A stretch of DNA of 64,000 nucleotides from Oscillospiraceae bacterium (GTDB lineage: Bacteria; Bacillota; Clostridia; Oscillospirales; Ruminococcaceae). Position numbers and translations under genes: made by a program. The stretch is taken from NCBI GenBank assembly GCA_017461245.1, contig JAFTYW010000017.1, positions 1 through 64,000 of the forward strand. The letters are read 5' to 3'. The notes beneath the pieces are model-generated. The model was not told where the DNA came from, ran no database searches, and saw only the letters and a list, made by a program, of their open reading frames with translations. Position 1 is the first letter of the stretch. Each line of letters starts with the position of its first letter. Positions 50,091 through 58,730 of the stretch are shown here, piece by piece.

Positions 50091-50122
50091 AAAAAGAGAA
50101 GGCTTAAGCCTTCTCTTTTTTT
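50091..50122. terminator. Bidirectional terminator (surface protein / his operon)
   Basis: AAAAAGAGAAGGC, loop TTAA, GCCTTCTCTTTTT: perfect 13-bp stem with T-runs on both strands, between the convergent surface-protein gene and hisK. Confidence 0.92.
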
Positions 50123-50894
50123 ATTTAACATCAAAGCCTATCTGACGGGCGAGGTCTGCCCATTTTTCAAACTCAAAGCAAAGGCCACCTTTGTTGTGGC
50201 TGTCGCTTGACATAATGACCTTGCCGCCGTTTTCATAAATACATTTTAAAATATCCTCGCAGGGATATGGGGTGCTTCTGTACCCTCTTGAAATTGCGCC
50301 CGTGTTTATTTCAAAGGGCTTGCCGCTCTTTACAAGAGCCTTTACAGCCTTGGTGTATGCTGCTACGTATCTCGGGTGTTTTTCATCAAAAAGGCCGCCG
50401 TCCTCATTAAACTTGCGGATAAGATCCAAATGCCCGATTATATCGGCACCCGTTTTTTCTACTACCTTAGCTTCCTCGTCATAGTACCACTCGGCAAAGG
50501 AATAAAAATCGCCGCCAAAGCCTTTTTCTACAGCATCAAGTAGCACCTCGCGGGATAGATCAAGCGGGAAATATTCTCCCTCTATCTTAACGTAGTGCAC
50601 CGAGCCGATCACATAATCAAAGTCCTTATCGGCGGGCGCGGAATATATGTCCTGCTCAATTCCGCAGAGTATCTTTATCTTATCCTTGTACTTTTCCTTA
50701 AGCCTTGCGACCTCTTTTTTATACTCATAAAGCGCCGCAGGGTCTGAGTAGACGTCAAGGTCAAACTGGGCAAAGGAGTGCATCGAAAAGCCAAGGGTCT
50801 CCATCCCCTTTTCTATGGCAGAGAGCACCATTTCCTCGGGGCTGTCCTTGCCGTCACAAAAGTGAGTGTGGGTGTGAAAATCACTTGAGATCAT
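50121..50894 (-). CDS. hisK: Histidinol-phosphatase, PHP type
   Basis: Dephosphorylates histidinol phosphate to histidinol. 257 residues of the PHP metal-dependent phosphatase family: DFHTHTHFCDGKDSPEEMV, IGSVHYV, IGHLDLIRKF and SSDSHNKGG provide the metal ligands. Last gene of the his operon; its ATG overlaps the hisIE stop by four bases. This fits the separate PHP phosphatase of Firmicutes, where HisB has only the dehydratase. Confidence 0.94.
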   Translation of the reverse strand: MISSDFHTHTHFCDGKDSPEEMVLSAIEKGMETLGFSMHSFAQFDLDVYSDPAALYEYKKEVARLKEKYKDKIKILCGIEQDIYSAPADKDFDYVIGSVHYVKIEGEYFPLDLSREVLLDAVEKGFGGDFYSFAEWYYDEEAKVVEKTGADIIGHLDLIRKFNEDGGLFDEKHPRYVAAYTKAVKALVKSGKPFEINTGAISRGYRSTPYPCEDILKCIYENGGKVIMSSDSHNKGGLCFEFEKWADLARQIGFDVK

Positions 50895-51541
50895 TTTGTC
50901 ATTTTCTCCTGCTTTACCTTGTGGTCAATAACGTGGCGGGAGGCGAGCTCAGCATGAATATCCTCAAGCGAGATTCCCATTTCAATCATAAGTACCATAA
51001 CGTGATAGGTCAAATCGGCAATTTCATAAATAGTTTCCTTTTTATCGTCCGCCTTTGCCGCAATAATGACCTCGGTGTTCTCCTCGCCGACCTTTTTGAG
51101 AATCTTATCTATTCCCTTTTCAAAAAGGTAGGTTGTATATGAGCCTTCTTTTTTCTCAAGTTTTCTGCCTCGAATAAGCTCCATAAGAGCCTCTAAGCAA
51201 AAGCCGTGATTTTCCTCGCTTGCAAAAACTGTGTTTTCAAAGCAGGACTGCGTTCCCAGGTGGCAGGCGGGCCCGTCAGGCTTTACCTCTATCTTAAGGG
51301 CATCCTTATCGCAGTCAGCAGTTATCGAAACGATGTGCTGATAGTTGCCGCTGGTTTCGCCCTTGAGCCAAAGTTCATTACGACTGCGACTGAAGAAACA
51401 AGTAAGCCCCTTTTCCATAGATATCTTAAGGCTTTCCTTGTTCATATAAGCGAGGGTCAAAAGCTTTTGGCTATCAGCATCAACCACAACGGCAGGAATA
51501 AGCCCCTTTTCGTCAAATTTAAGTTCATCAATGTTTATCAT
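50891..51541 (-). CDS. hisIE: Bifunctional phosphoribosyl-AMP cyclohydrolase / phosphoribosyl-ATP pyrophosphatase
   Basis: Second and third steps of histidine synthesis in one 216-residue chain. HisI part (1-115): CFFSRSRNELWLKGETSGN, zinc site CDKDALKIEV...ACHLGTQSCF. HisE part (about 125-205): DKILKKVGEENTEVIIAAKADDKKETIYEIADLTYHVMVLM with the MazG-like Glu/Asp residues. Between hisF (11 bases) and hisK (4-base overlap). Confidence 0.96.
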   Translation of the reverse strand: MINIDELKFDEKGLIPAVVVDADSQKLLTLAYMNKESLKISMEKGLTCFFSRSRNELWLKGETSGNYQHIVSITADCDKDALKIEVKPDGPACHLGTQSCFENTVFASEENHGFCLEALMELIRGRKLEKKEGSYTTYLFEKGIDKILKKVGEENTEVIIAAKADDKKETIYEIADLTYHVMVLMIEMGISLEDIHAELASRHVIDHKVKQEKMTK

Positions 51542-51552
51542 AAATATTCTCC

Positions 51553-52311
51553 TTAAAGCCTTACGGGAATGTTATTTTTCTTAAGTTCATTTTTAAGGTC
51601 GCTTATCTTTACCTCGCCGAAATGGAAGATCGAGGCGGCGAGCCCTGCATCGACCTTAGGCAGAGCCTTGAAAAGTGTTGTAAAATCATCTATCTTGCCC
51701 GCTCCGCCCGATGCGATAACAGGAACTGAGACCGCCGAGCATACCGCGTCGAGCATCTCTAAATCAAAGCCGCCCTTAACGCCGTCGGTATCAATAGAGT
51801 TGACAACTATCTCGCCCGCACCTTCCCCTACGCACCTTTTTATCCACTCGATAGCTTCCATACCGGTGTTTTCCCTGCCGCCCTTGGCAAAGACGCGGAA
51901 AACGCCGTCTACCCTTTTTACATCGGCAGAAAGCACAACGCACTGGTCGCCGTAGCGCTTCGCCGCCTCTGAAACTAGGGCGGGATTTCTTATTGCTCCC
52001 GAGTTTACGCTGACCTTGTCTGCGCCGCATTTTAGCACCCTGTCAAAATCATCGAGTGTGTTTATGCCGCCGCCGACGGTGAGCGGAATGAATATGGTTT
52101 TAGCGACCTCGGTTAAAATATCGGTAAACAGCTCTCTACCCTCTGCAGAGGCGGTTATGTCGTAAAAAACAAGCTCGTCTGCGCCGTTTTCGCTATAATA
52201 GGCAGCAAGCTCTACGGGGGAGGAAACGTCGTTAAGTCCCTCAAAATTTACCCCTTTGACTACCCTGCCGTTTTTAACGTCAAGGCAAGGAATTATTCTT
52301 TTGGTAATCAT
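51553..52311 (-). CDS. hisF: Imidazole glycerol phosphate synthase, cyclase subunit
   Basis: With HisH forms imidazole glycerol phosphate and AICAR from PRFAR. 252 residues, (beta-alpha)8 barrel starting RIIPCLDVKNGRVVKGVNFEGL with the catalytic Asp11, and GEIVVNSIDTDGVKGGFD with the second catalytic Asp. Start overlaps hisA by four bases. Confidence 0.97.
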   Translation of the reverse strand: MITKRIIPCLDVKNGRVVKGVNFEGLNDVSSPVELAAYYSENGADELVFYDITASAEGRELFTDILTEVAKTIFIPLTVGGGINTLDDFDRVLKCGADKVSVNSGAIRNPALVSEAAKRYGDQCVVLSADVKRVDGVFRVFAKGGRENTGMEAIEWIKRCVGEGAGEIVVNSIDTDGVKGGFDLEMLDAVCSAVSVPVIASGGAGKIDDFTTLFKALPKVDAGLAASIFHFGEVKISDLKNELKKNNIPVRL

Positions 52312-53021
52312 TTTGCCTCCTCTATAGCCTCTTTGAGATCTATTGCGCCTGTGTAATAAGCCTTGCCGATAATTGCGCCGTAAAGCTTCTGTGCCGCAAG
52401 CTTCTTAACATCATCAATAGACGAAACCCCGCCCGATGCGATTATATCAAGGCTAAATTCCTCTGACATTTCCTTATAAAGCGCATGGTTTGTGCCCTGC
52501 ATAGCGCCGTCCTTTGAAATATCGGTGCATATAACGGTTTTAACACCGAGATTTTCGAGCTTTTTGCAAAACTCCATAGCGTCAAGCTCACTTTTTTCAA
52601 GCCAGCCGTGAATTGCGACTTTGCCGTCCTTAATATCAACGCCGACGGCAATTCTCTCGCCGTATTTTTCGACCGCCGATTTAAGAAAAGCCTCGTCCTT
52701 TACGGCGGCGGTGCCGAGTATTACCCTATCAATGCCCGCGTCAAGATATTTTGAAACGGTTTGTATATTTCTTATTCCGCCGCCGACCTCGGTAAACAGC
52801 GAGGTCTCGCAAGCGATTTTTTTAACAGTTTCGAGGTTAGGCGTAGTGCCGCTTTTAGCGCCCTCAAGGTCTACCATATGAATGCAGGTGGCGCCCGCCT
52901 TTTCAAAGTCGCGTGCGACTTCTATGGGATTTTCGCTATACACGGTCATCTGAGTATAGTCGCCTTTATAAAGGCGCACAGCCTTACCCTCAAACAGATC
53001 TATTGCCGGAAAGATAAGCAT
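52308..53021 (-). CDS. hisA: ProFAR isomerase (phosphoribosylformimino-AICAR-P isomerase)
   Basis: Amadori isomerisation of ProFAR to PRFAR. 237 residues from the ATG at 53021 (GGAGAATTAAAA upstream; the longer in-frame start lies in hisH). Barrel with FPAIDLFEGKAVRLYKGDYTQ (catalytic Asp), GGGIRNIQTV, and TDISKDGAMQGTN (second Asp). Homologous to the adjacent hisF. Follows hisH by two bases. Confidence 0.96.
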   Translation of the reverse strand: MLIFPAIDLFEGKAVRLYKGDYTQMTVYSENPIEVARDFEKAGATCIHMVDLEGAKSGTTPNLETVKKIACETSLFTEVGGGIRNIQTVSKYLDAGIDRVILGTAAVKDEAFLKSAVEKYGERIAVGVDIKDGKVAIHGWLEKSELDAMEFCKKLENLGVKTVICTDISKDGAMQGTNHALYKEMSEEFSLDIIASGGVSSIDDVKKLAAQKLYGAIIGKAYYTGAIDLKEAIEEAK

Positions 53022-53023
53022 TT

Positions 53024-53638
53024 TTAATTCTCCTTTTCGCAAAAGGCACGCAAAATATTAAGCCCGACCTTACCGCTTTTCTCTGGGTGGAACTGACAGC
53101 CGAAAACGTTGTCCTTTGCCACCGCCGCGGTAAGCGGCGCGCCGTACTCAGAGGTTGCGATAACGCTTTTTTCGCAGTTTGCTCCGTAGAATGAATGAAC
53201 AAAATAAACGTGGTCGCCGTTGTTTATATATTTAAACAGCGGATTTTCTTTTGTAAAGTCAAGGGCGTTCCAGCCAATATGTGGTATTTTAAGGTCAGCG
53301 GGGATAACCTCTGAAATAGGGCGAATCTCGCCCGAGATGAGCCCCAAGCCCTCATGCTCGCCATACTCATAGCTTTTATCAAAAAGCAGCTGCATTCCAA
53401 GGCAGATGCCAAGCAAGTGTTTACCCTCTTTTGCCTGCTGTTTTATAAAATCGGCAAGGCCGCTTTTCTGAAGTTTTTTTGCGGCATCGCCAAACGCGCC
53501 AACACCGGGCAGAATTATTCTATCTGCCGAGGCGAGCAGCTCTTTATCGTCGGTTACAACCGACTCGACCCCCAAAAAGTCAAGCGAACTTTTTAAGGAA
53601 AAGAGGTTTCCGACTCCGTAATCTATAATGGCAACCAT
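53024..53638 (-). CDS. hisH: Imidazole glycerol phosphate synthase, glutaminase subunit
   Basis: Supplies ammonia from glutamine to HisF. 204 residues, class I glutamine amidotransferase: IIDYGVGNLFSLKSSLDFLG at the N-terminus, nucleophile Cys in LLGICLGMQLLF, and the catalytic His/Glu in GCQFHPEKSG. The ATG overlaps the hisB stop by one base (TGATG). Confidence 0.96.
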   Translation of the reverse strand: MVAIIDYGVGNLFSLKSSLDFLGVESVVTDDKELLASADRIILPGVGAFGDAAKKLQKSGLADFIKQQAKEGKHLLGICLGMQLLFDKSYEYGEHEGLGLISGEIRPISEVIPADLKIPHIGWNALDFTKENPLFKYINNGDHVYFVHSFYGANCEKSVIATSEYGAPLTAAVAKDNVFGCQFHPEKSGKVGLNILRAFCEKEN

Positions 53639-54225
53639 CAGAGAACTCCCTTCGTTGAGGGAATCTCATTTTCAAAGCCCTCTTCAATGGCGCAGGCCGC
53701 CTTTACAGCTCTTGCCGCCGCCTTAAACGAACCTTCTATAATGTGGTGGGAGTTGCTTCCCGCAAGCTGTTTTAGGTGCAGGGTGCAGGCGGAATTTCTC
53801 ACAAATGCGAGCCAGAACTCCTCGTTAAGCTCGGTGTCAAAGCTGCCTATCTGCTCGGCAGGAATCTGCTCGTCAAAACCGAGGTACTCTCTGCCCGAAA
53901 AGTCTATTGCCGCGAGAATAAGAGCTTCATCCATAGGTATAGCGGCCGATCCGTAACGGCAGATGCCCTTTTTATCACCAAGAGCCTCTTTGAAGGCCAT
54001 TCCAAGACAGATACCGATGTCCTCAACTGTGTGGTGGTCGTCAACCTGAGTGTCGCCCTTGCAAACTACCTCTAAATCAAACCTGCCGTGCTTTGCAAAA
54101 AGGGTGAGCATATGGTCAAGAAAGCCGCAACCGCTGTCAATGGCGCTGCTGCCCTTGCCGTCAATGTTGAGTTTAAGCTTTATATCGGTCTCCGCAGTTT
54201 TGCGGTTTATCTCTGCTACTCTCAT
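53638..54225 (-). CDS. hisB: Imidazoleglycerol-phosphate dehydratase
   Basis: Manganese enzyme converting imidazole glycerol phosphate to imidazole acetol phosphate. 195 residues, dehydratase only, without the N-terminal phosphatase of enterobacterial HisB. Duplicated metal motifs: GFLDHMLTLFAKHGRFD, DDHHTVEDIGICLG and SNSHHIIEGSFKAAARA. Four-base overlap with hisC. Confidence 0.97.
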   Translation of the reverse strand: MRVAEINRKTAETDIKLKLNIDGKGSSAIDSGCGFLDHMLTLFAKHGRFDLEVVCKGDTQVDDHHTVEDIGICLGMAFKEALGDKKGICRYGSAAIPMDEALILAAIDFSGREYLGFDEQIPAEQIGSFDTELNEEFWLAFVRNSACTLHLKQLAGSNSHHIIEGSFKAAARAVKAACAIEEGFENEIPSTKGVL

Positions 54226-55286
54226 TTTGTTTCCTCCAAAATTTCTTTTAAGGCAGAAAGCAGTGTTTTAAGCTGCTCTTTTGTTCCTATAGTAATTCTA
54301 AGGTACTGAGAAATGCGCTCTTTTTCAAACTGGCGCACCAAAATTCCCTTTTCTTTAAGCTTTAAATAGGTTTCTCTGCCGCCGAGCCGCTCGTTTTTTG
54401 CAAAAACAAAGTTCGCAAGCGAGGGAAGCACCTCATAGCCGAGCTCTTTAAGCTCTGACACAAACCACTCGCGGTTTTCAGCAATCTTTTTGCAGTTAGC
54501 CTTGGTGTACTCCTCATCGCAAAGCACACCGTAGCCTGCCGCTAAGGTCATAGAATTTACGTTATAGGGGTTTGTGGAATATCTGATGGTATTAAGGTCA
54601 GAAATTACAGCTTCACTCGCTATGCCGAAGCCGAGCCTTGCGCCCGCCATCGAGCGCGATTTTGAAAAGGTCTGGGTGACCAAAAGGTTGTCAAACTCTT
54701 TTACAAGATCTACACAACTCTCGGCGCCGAAATCGACATACGCCTCGTCGATAACAACTATATTATCGGGGTTGTTTTTAAGGATTTCGGCAATCTGATT
54801 TTTGGAAAGCGCCATACCGGTCGGAGCATTGGGGTTGGCAATAAAAATAGTCTTGCCGAGGTTAAAATAGTCGGTTATATTGATCGAGAAATCCTCTTTT
54901 AAGGGGATAAGCTCATACGGGACGTTGTTAACATCGGCAAAAACGGGATAAAATCCGTAGGTTATATCGGCAAATGCGGCGGGGGTGTTTTCATCGCAGT
55001 AAGCCATAAATGCAAAGTTAAGTATCTCGTCTGAGCCGTTTGTTGCGATTACCTGAGTAGGCTTAACACCAAAGGTTTCTGCAAGCTTGTCCCTCAGAAT
55101 TTTACACTCGGGGTCGCTGTAAAGCTGGAGCTTTTTTGCCGTCTCAGCCGCCATTTCCTGCGCCTTTTTTGAGGGCGGAAAGGGAGATTCGTTTGTATTA
55201 AGCTTTACGTACTGCATATCCTTGGGCTGCTCGCCAGGGGTATACGGTACAAGCTTTTTATATTTTGCGCTTAAAAATCTACTCAT
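54222..55286 (-). CDS. hisC: Histidinol-phosphate aminotransferase
   Basis: PLP-dependent transamination of imidazole acetol phosphate. 354 residues: KLNTNESPFPPS at the N-terminus, ATNGSDEILNFAFMAYC, NPNAPTGMALS, DEAYVDFG and PLP Lys in TFSKSRSMAGARLGFG. Overlaps hisD by four bases. Operon position makes the histidine role certain, though this family can also act on aromatic substrates. Confidence 0.96.
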   Translation of the reverse strand: MSRFLSAKYKKLVPYTPGEQPKDMQYVKLNTNESPFPPSKKAQEMAAETAKKLQLYSDPECKILRDKLAETFGVKPTQVIATNGSDEILNFAFMAYCDENTPAAFADITYGFYPVFADVNNVPYELIPLKEDFSINITDYFNLGKTIFIANPNAPTGMALSKNQIAEILKNNPDNIVVIDEAYVDFGAESCVDLVKEFDNLLVTQTFSKSRSMAGARLGFGIASEAVISDLNTIRYSTNPYNVNSMTLAAGYGVLCDEEYTKANCKKIAENREWFVSELKELGYEVLPSLANFVFAKNERLGGRETYLKLKEKGILVRQFEKERISQYLRITIGTKEQLKTLLSALKEILEETK

Positions 55287-56563
55287 TTTTCCTCCTCAAA
55301 GCGCACTGTAGCGCTTTTGGCGTGAGCCGTAAGCCCCTCTTTTGTGGCAAAGAAGGCAACCTCATCGGCCACTTCCTTAAGAGCATCACGGCTGTAATAG
55401 GTAAACTGTGTTTTCTTTACAAAATCATCAACCGAGAGCGGACTTGAAAACTTTGCCGTTCCGCTGGTTGGCAGAGTATGGTTGGGGCCTGCGTAATAAT
55501 CGCCGAGCGCCTCGGGGCAGTTTCTGCCCATAAATATCGAGCCTGCGTGGCGAATTTTGTCTAAATACTCAAAGGGCTCGTCAACGCAAATCTCAAGATG
55601 CTCGGGAGCAATCTCGTTGGCAATTTCGATTACTTTTATAAGGTCTGCGGCAACGATTATCTTGCCGTTGTTGTCGATTGACTTTCTCGCAATCTCGGCA
55701 CGCGTAAGAAGGGGAATCTGCCTTTCAAGCTCGCTGGACACTGCCTTTGCAAGCTCCAACGAATCTGTTACCAAAACGGCACTTGCGTTAACGTCGTGCT
55801 CGGCCTGCGAGAGCAGATCTGCGGCAACGCACTTTGCGTCCGATTTTCCGTCTGCCACCACAAGAATCTCGCTGGGGCCTGCAATCATATCTATTGAAAC
55901 CTGACCGAAGACCTGCCTTTTCGCCTCGGCAACGAAGGCGTTTCCCGGGCCGACTATCTTATCGACCTTGGGAATACTCTCGGTGCCGTAAGCAAGAGCG
56001 GCAATAGCCTGCGCGCCGCCCACCTTGAATATCTTATCAACGCCTGCAATATAGGCCGACGCCAGAATGACGGGGTTTACCTTGCCGTTTTTGCTCGGCG
56101 GGGTTACCATAACGACCTCGGGGCAGCCTGCAATCTTTGCAGGAATAGCGTCCATCAAAACGGTGGAGGGATATGCCGCGGTGCCGCCGGGAACATAAAG
56201 ACCAGCTCTGTCAACGGGGGTTATCTTCTGACCGATCACGATGCCGTTTTCCTTTTCTATAGAAAAGCCTTCGCGCACCTGCATTTTGTGAAAGGTGCGG
56301 ATATTTTCGGCGGCTTTTTTAAGTATCTCCAAAAACTTTGGCTCAACGGATTCTACCGCCTCGTCAATTTCCTCTTTGGAGACCTGCAGAGTTTCAAGCT
56401 CTGCACCGTCAAATTTCTTGCAGTAGTCAAGCACGGCACTGTCGCCGTTTTCCTTGACGTTTTTTATAATGTCGGCAACTATATCCTCGACGCTTGTCTG
56501 AGGAACGAAACGGGAGAAAATTTCGTCATTTGAAACCTCGCCGTATTTTAAAATTTTAATCAT
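55283..56563 (-). CDS. hisD: Histidinol dehydrogenase
   Basis: Zinc- and NAD-dependent four-electron oxidation of histidinol to histidine. 426 residues: RAGLYVPGGTAAYPSTVLMDAIPAKIAG, GGAQAIAALAYGTESIPKVDKIVGPGN, EIAPEHLEI with catalytic Glu/His, and GPNHTLPTSGTAKF. Overlaps the hisG stop by eight bases. Confidence 0.97.
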   Translation of the reverse strand: MIKILKYGEVSNDEIFSRFVPQTSVEDIVADIIKNVKENGDSAVLDYCKKFDGAELETLQVSKEEIDEAVESVEPKFLEILKKAAENIRTFHKMQVREGFSIEKENGIVIGQKITPVDRAGLYVPGGTAAYPSTVLMDAIPAKIAGCPEVVMVTPPSKNGKVNPVILASAYIAGVDKIFKVGGAQAIAALAYGTESIPKVDKIVGPGNAFVAEAKRQVFGQVSIDMIAGPSEILVVADGKSDAKCVAADLLSQAEHDVNASAVLVTDSLELAKAVSSELERQIPLLTRAEIARKSIDNNGKIIVAADLIKVIEIANEIAPEHLEICVDEPFEYLDKIRHAGSIFMGRNCPEALGDYYAGPNHTLPTSGTAKFSSPLSVDDFVKKTQFTYYSRDALKEVADEVAFFATKEGLTAHAKSATVRFEEEK

Positions 56564-57194
56564 TTTTAGCCTCCGTCTGCTCTGACAGACCCTTTACAAT
56601 TCTCTCGATAGGCTCGCTCTTGAACTTAAAGTTTGCCTTATTTGCAATAAGCCTTGCGCTGATGGGAACAACATCCTCAATAACCTCGAGGTTGTTCTCT
56701 TTGAGTGTAGTTCCTGTTTCGACTATATCGACAATTACATCAGAAAGGTTTAAAATCGGGGCAATTTCGATAGAGCCGTTTAGGTGAATTATATCAATAT
56801 CCCTGCCCTGCGCGGCATAGTGGTTTTTCGCGATATTCGCAAACTTTGTTGCAACTTTGAGGGTCTTTCTTGTATCGTCGCGAAAGCCTTTTTTTGCCGC
56901 TACCGCCATTTTGCAGATGCCGATATTTAGGTCAAAAAGCTCATAAACATCGGGCTGGTATTCAAGCAGAATATCCTTGCCTGCAACGCCGATATCTGCC
57001 GCACCGCGCTCTACATAGATAGCAACGTCCGAGGGCTTTACCCAGAAATAACGAACGCCGACCTTTTCATTTTCAAAAATGAGTTTACGGCTATTTTCCT
57101 TGATCGACGGGCATTCAAAGCCCGCCTTTTCAAACATCGCGTAAACCTTTTCGCCAAGCCTTCCTTTAGGCAGGGCAACGTTTAACATATCCAA
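56556..57194 (-). CDS. hisG: ATP phosphoribosyltransferase, short form
   Basis: First and controlled step: ATP plus PRPP. 212 residues, the short HisG that lacks the C-terminal regulatory domain and needs HisZ, encoded next door. Motifs: NVALPKGRLGEKVY, ERGAADIGVAGKDILLE, and DVIVDIVETGTTLKENNLEVIE for PRPP. The TTG at 57194 is seven bases from AAGGAGGGC, whereas the ATG six bases further in is too far, so a TTG start (MDMLNVALPKG) is preferred. Confidence 0.94.
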   Translation of the reverse strand: MDMLNVALPKGRLGEKVYAMFEKAGFECPSIKENSRKLIFENEKVGVRYFWVKPSDVAIYVERGAADIGVAGKDILLEYQPDVYELFDLNIGICKMAVAAKKGFRDDTRKTLKVATKFANIAKNHYAAQGRDIDIIHLNGSIEIAPILNLSDVIVDIVETGTTLKENNLEVIEDVVPISARLIANKANFKFKSEPIERIVKGLSEQTEAKND

Positions 57195-57209
57195 TTTTTG
57201 CCCTCCTTT

Positions 57210-58301
57210 TTAGGCAAGAGTTATCTTTTCTCTGTATCTTAATTTTTCGGGTATGCTCTTTACCGCGAGAACGGTTTTGCCCTCGCCCAAGATTTTGCGC
57301 ACCAACTGTCCGACCTCGTCGGCAGAGGCATTTTCGCCGTAAACAACGACTGTATCAACGTCAAAATCGTCGGTGTTTTCAGAGAGCATCGAGAGCATAT
57401 CGAGGTAGACTGCAAAGCCTATCGCTCCTGCTTTCTTGTTCATTCTCTGCATAAGGTTGTCGTACTGACCGCCCGAAAGCACGCCGTCAGACACGCCTTT
57501 CACAAAGCCCTTAAAAACAATTCCGTTATAATACTTCATATCGTTTATAACCGAAAAATCTATGCTTATCATATCACCAAAGCCGTTTTTCTCGGCCTGC
57601 TCGGTAACGAGCGAAAGGGTGCTAAGAGCATCCTTTGACACGTACTCCCCTACAAGCTCGCAAAGTGCGGGAAGTACCTTTTTGGGCGAGCCGTGCATAG
57701 AGATAAGCTTTTTAAGAACATCTATTTTATCCTCACAAACGCCGCAGCTTTTGCAAAGAGCGCTAGCCTCGTGAACGTTCTTTTCACCAAAGGCGCGAAG
57801 TATCTCTTTTTTGTTCTCAGCATCTATTCCAAAGGCCTGGGCAAGCTCTGAAACTATGCCGATATGCGAAACGTCCAGCACGCAGTTGTCCGAAACGCTT
57901 TTAAGGCTGGCGGCGGCAAGAGAAACCACCTCGCAGATGCAGTAATCATCAACGTCACCGATACACTCAAGGCCAAGTTGCCTTATCTCCTTATAGGCGT
58001 GGGTCGGGCCCGATACTCTGTAAACATTCTCGTCGTAATAAACCTTTTTGATACCCTCTCCCGTTTTGCTGTTTTTTATGATGGAAAGGGTAACGTCCGG
58101 CTTTAGCGCCATAAGCTTGCCGTTTGTATCGGTAAAGGTTATAACGCTGTCTGAAATGAGGAAGTCTTTATTGCGGACATACAGATCGTACTGCTCAAAC
58201 TTGCTCATTTTATATTGGGAGTAGCCGTATTTTCGGTAAAGCGAGCCGAGCCGCAGAGCCGAAAGCTCCTCCCCTTCAAACACAAGGTTTTTGATCTCCA
58301 T
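57210..58301 (-). CDS. hisZ: ATP phosphoribosyltransferase regulatory subunit
   Basis: Histidyl-tRNA synthetase-like protein without synthetase activity that assembles with short HisG and mediates histidine feedback. 363 residues: class II synthetase-like core (LRLGSLYRKYGYSQYKMSKFEQYDLYVRNKD...FTDTNGKLMALKPDVTLSIIKN) and GGQYDNLMQRMNKKAGAIGFAVYLD. Divergent from true HisS in motif 3. Starts one base after the hisR stop codon. Confidence 0.94.
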   Translation of the reverse strand: MEIKNLVFEGEELSALRLGSLYRKYGYSQYKMSKFEQYDLYVRNKDFLISDSVITFTDTNGKLMALKPDVTLSIIKNSKTGEGIKKVYYDENVYRVSGPTHAYKEIRQLGLECIGDVDDYCICEVVSLAAASLKSVSDNCVLDVSHIGIVSELAQAFGIDAENKKEILRAFGEKNVHEASALCKSCGVCEDKIDVLKKLISMHGSPKKVLPALCELVGEYVSKDALSTLSLVTEQAEKNGFGDMISIDFSVINDMKYYNGIVFKGFVKGVSDGVLSGGQYDNLMQRMNKKAGAIGFAVYLDMLSMLSENTDDFDVDTVVVYGENASADEVGQLVRKILGEGKTVLAVKSIPEKLRYREKITLA

Positions 58302-58302
58302 T

Positions 58303-58596
58303 TTAGTCCTCCGACTCCTCGAGCTTATCTATAGCCAAGCGGTAACCGCCGCTGCCATACTCAAGGCATTTATTTACACGGCTTATAGTCGCGGTACTTA
58401 CGCCTGTTTGCTTTGTGATTTCGAGATAATTTTTATTCTGGCTAAGTAATCTGGCAACCTCTAATCTCTGGGAAATATCAATGATTTTCTTTATAGTACA
58501 AAGGTCTTCCATAAGAGCGTAGCACTCCTCTTCGGTTTTGACCCTTGCCAGCGCCTTGATAAGTCTATCGGTGGATTCTGTATGCCAATTATTCAT
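58303..58596 (-). CDS. hisR: YerC/HisR-type TrpR-fold repressor
   Basis: 97 residues from the ATG at 58596 (GGAGAGGTG upstream). TrpR/YerC family: TEEECYALMEDLCTIKKIIDISQRLEVARLLSQNKNYLEITKQTGVSTATISRVNKCLEYGSGGY, the helical core and HTH of Trp-repressor-like proteins. Members heading Firmicute his operons have been proposed to repress them when histidine is plentiful, and the gene is first in the histidine operon here. An inverted repeat in its promoter spacer is the likely operator. Family certain; histidine as corepressor is by context. Confidence 0.88.
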   Translation of the reverse strand: MNNWHTESTDRLIKALARVKTEEECYALMEDLCTIKKIIDISQRLEVARLLSQNKNYLEITKQTGVSTATISRVNKCLEYGSGGYRLAIDKLEESED

Positions 58597-58625
58597 AACT
58601 GCACCTCTCCGCATTATTTGTATAG

Positions 58626-58654
58626 ATTTTACCACTTTAGCGTGTTAAAGTCAA
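58626..58654 (-). promoter_or_regulatory. Promoter of the histidine operon
   Basis: Minus strand: TTGACT (58649-58654), 17 bases, TAAAAT (58626-58631), 30 bases before the hisR ATG. Confidence 0.78.
58634..58651. promoter_or_regulatory. Putative HisR operator in the his promoter spacer
   Basis: ACTTTA-GCGTGT-TAAAGT: perfect 6-base arms around a 6-base centre, filling the spacer and overlapping the -35 box. Confidence 0.65.
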
Positions 58655-58679
58655 TAGTAATATCAATATTTTTTACATT

Positions 58680-58693
58680 AAAACGGCCGTTTT
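58680..58693. repeat. Perfect 14-bp palindrome
   Basis: AAAACGGCCGTTTT in the divergent hisR/yitT-like intergenic region, 38 bases before the YitT start. Possible operator for the membrane-protein gene; no promoter could be placed convincingly. Confidence 0.45.
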
Positions 58694-58730
58694 TTGCAAT
58701 ACTATATGTAGCTTAAAGGAGAGTGAAAAA

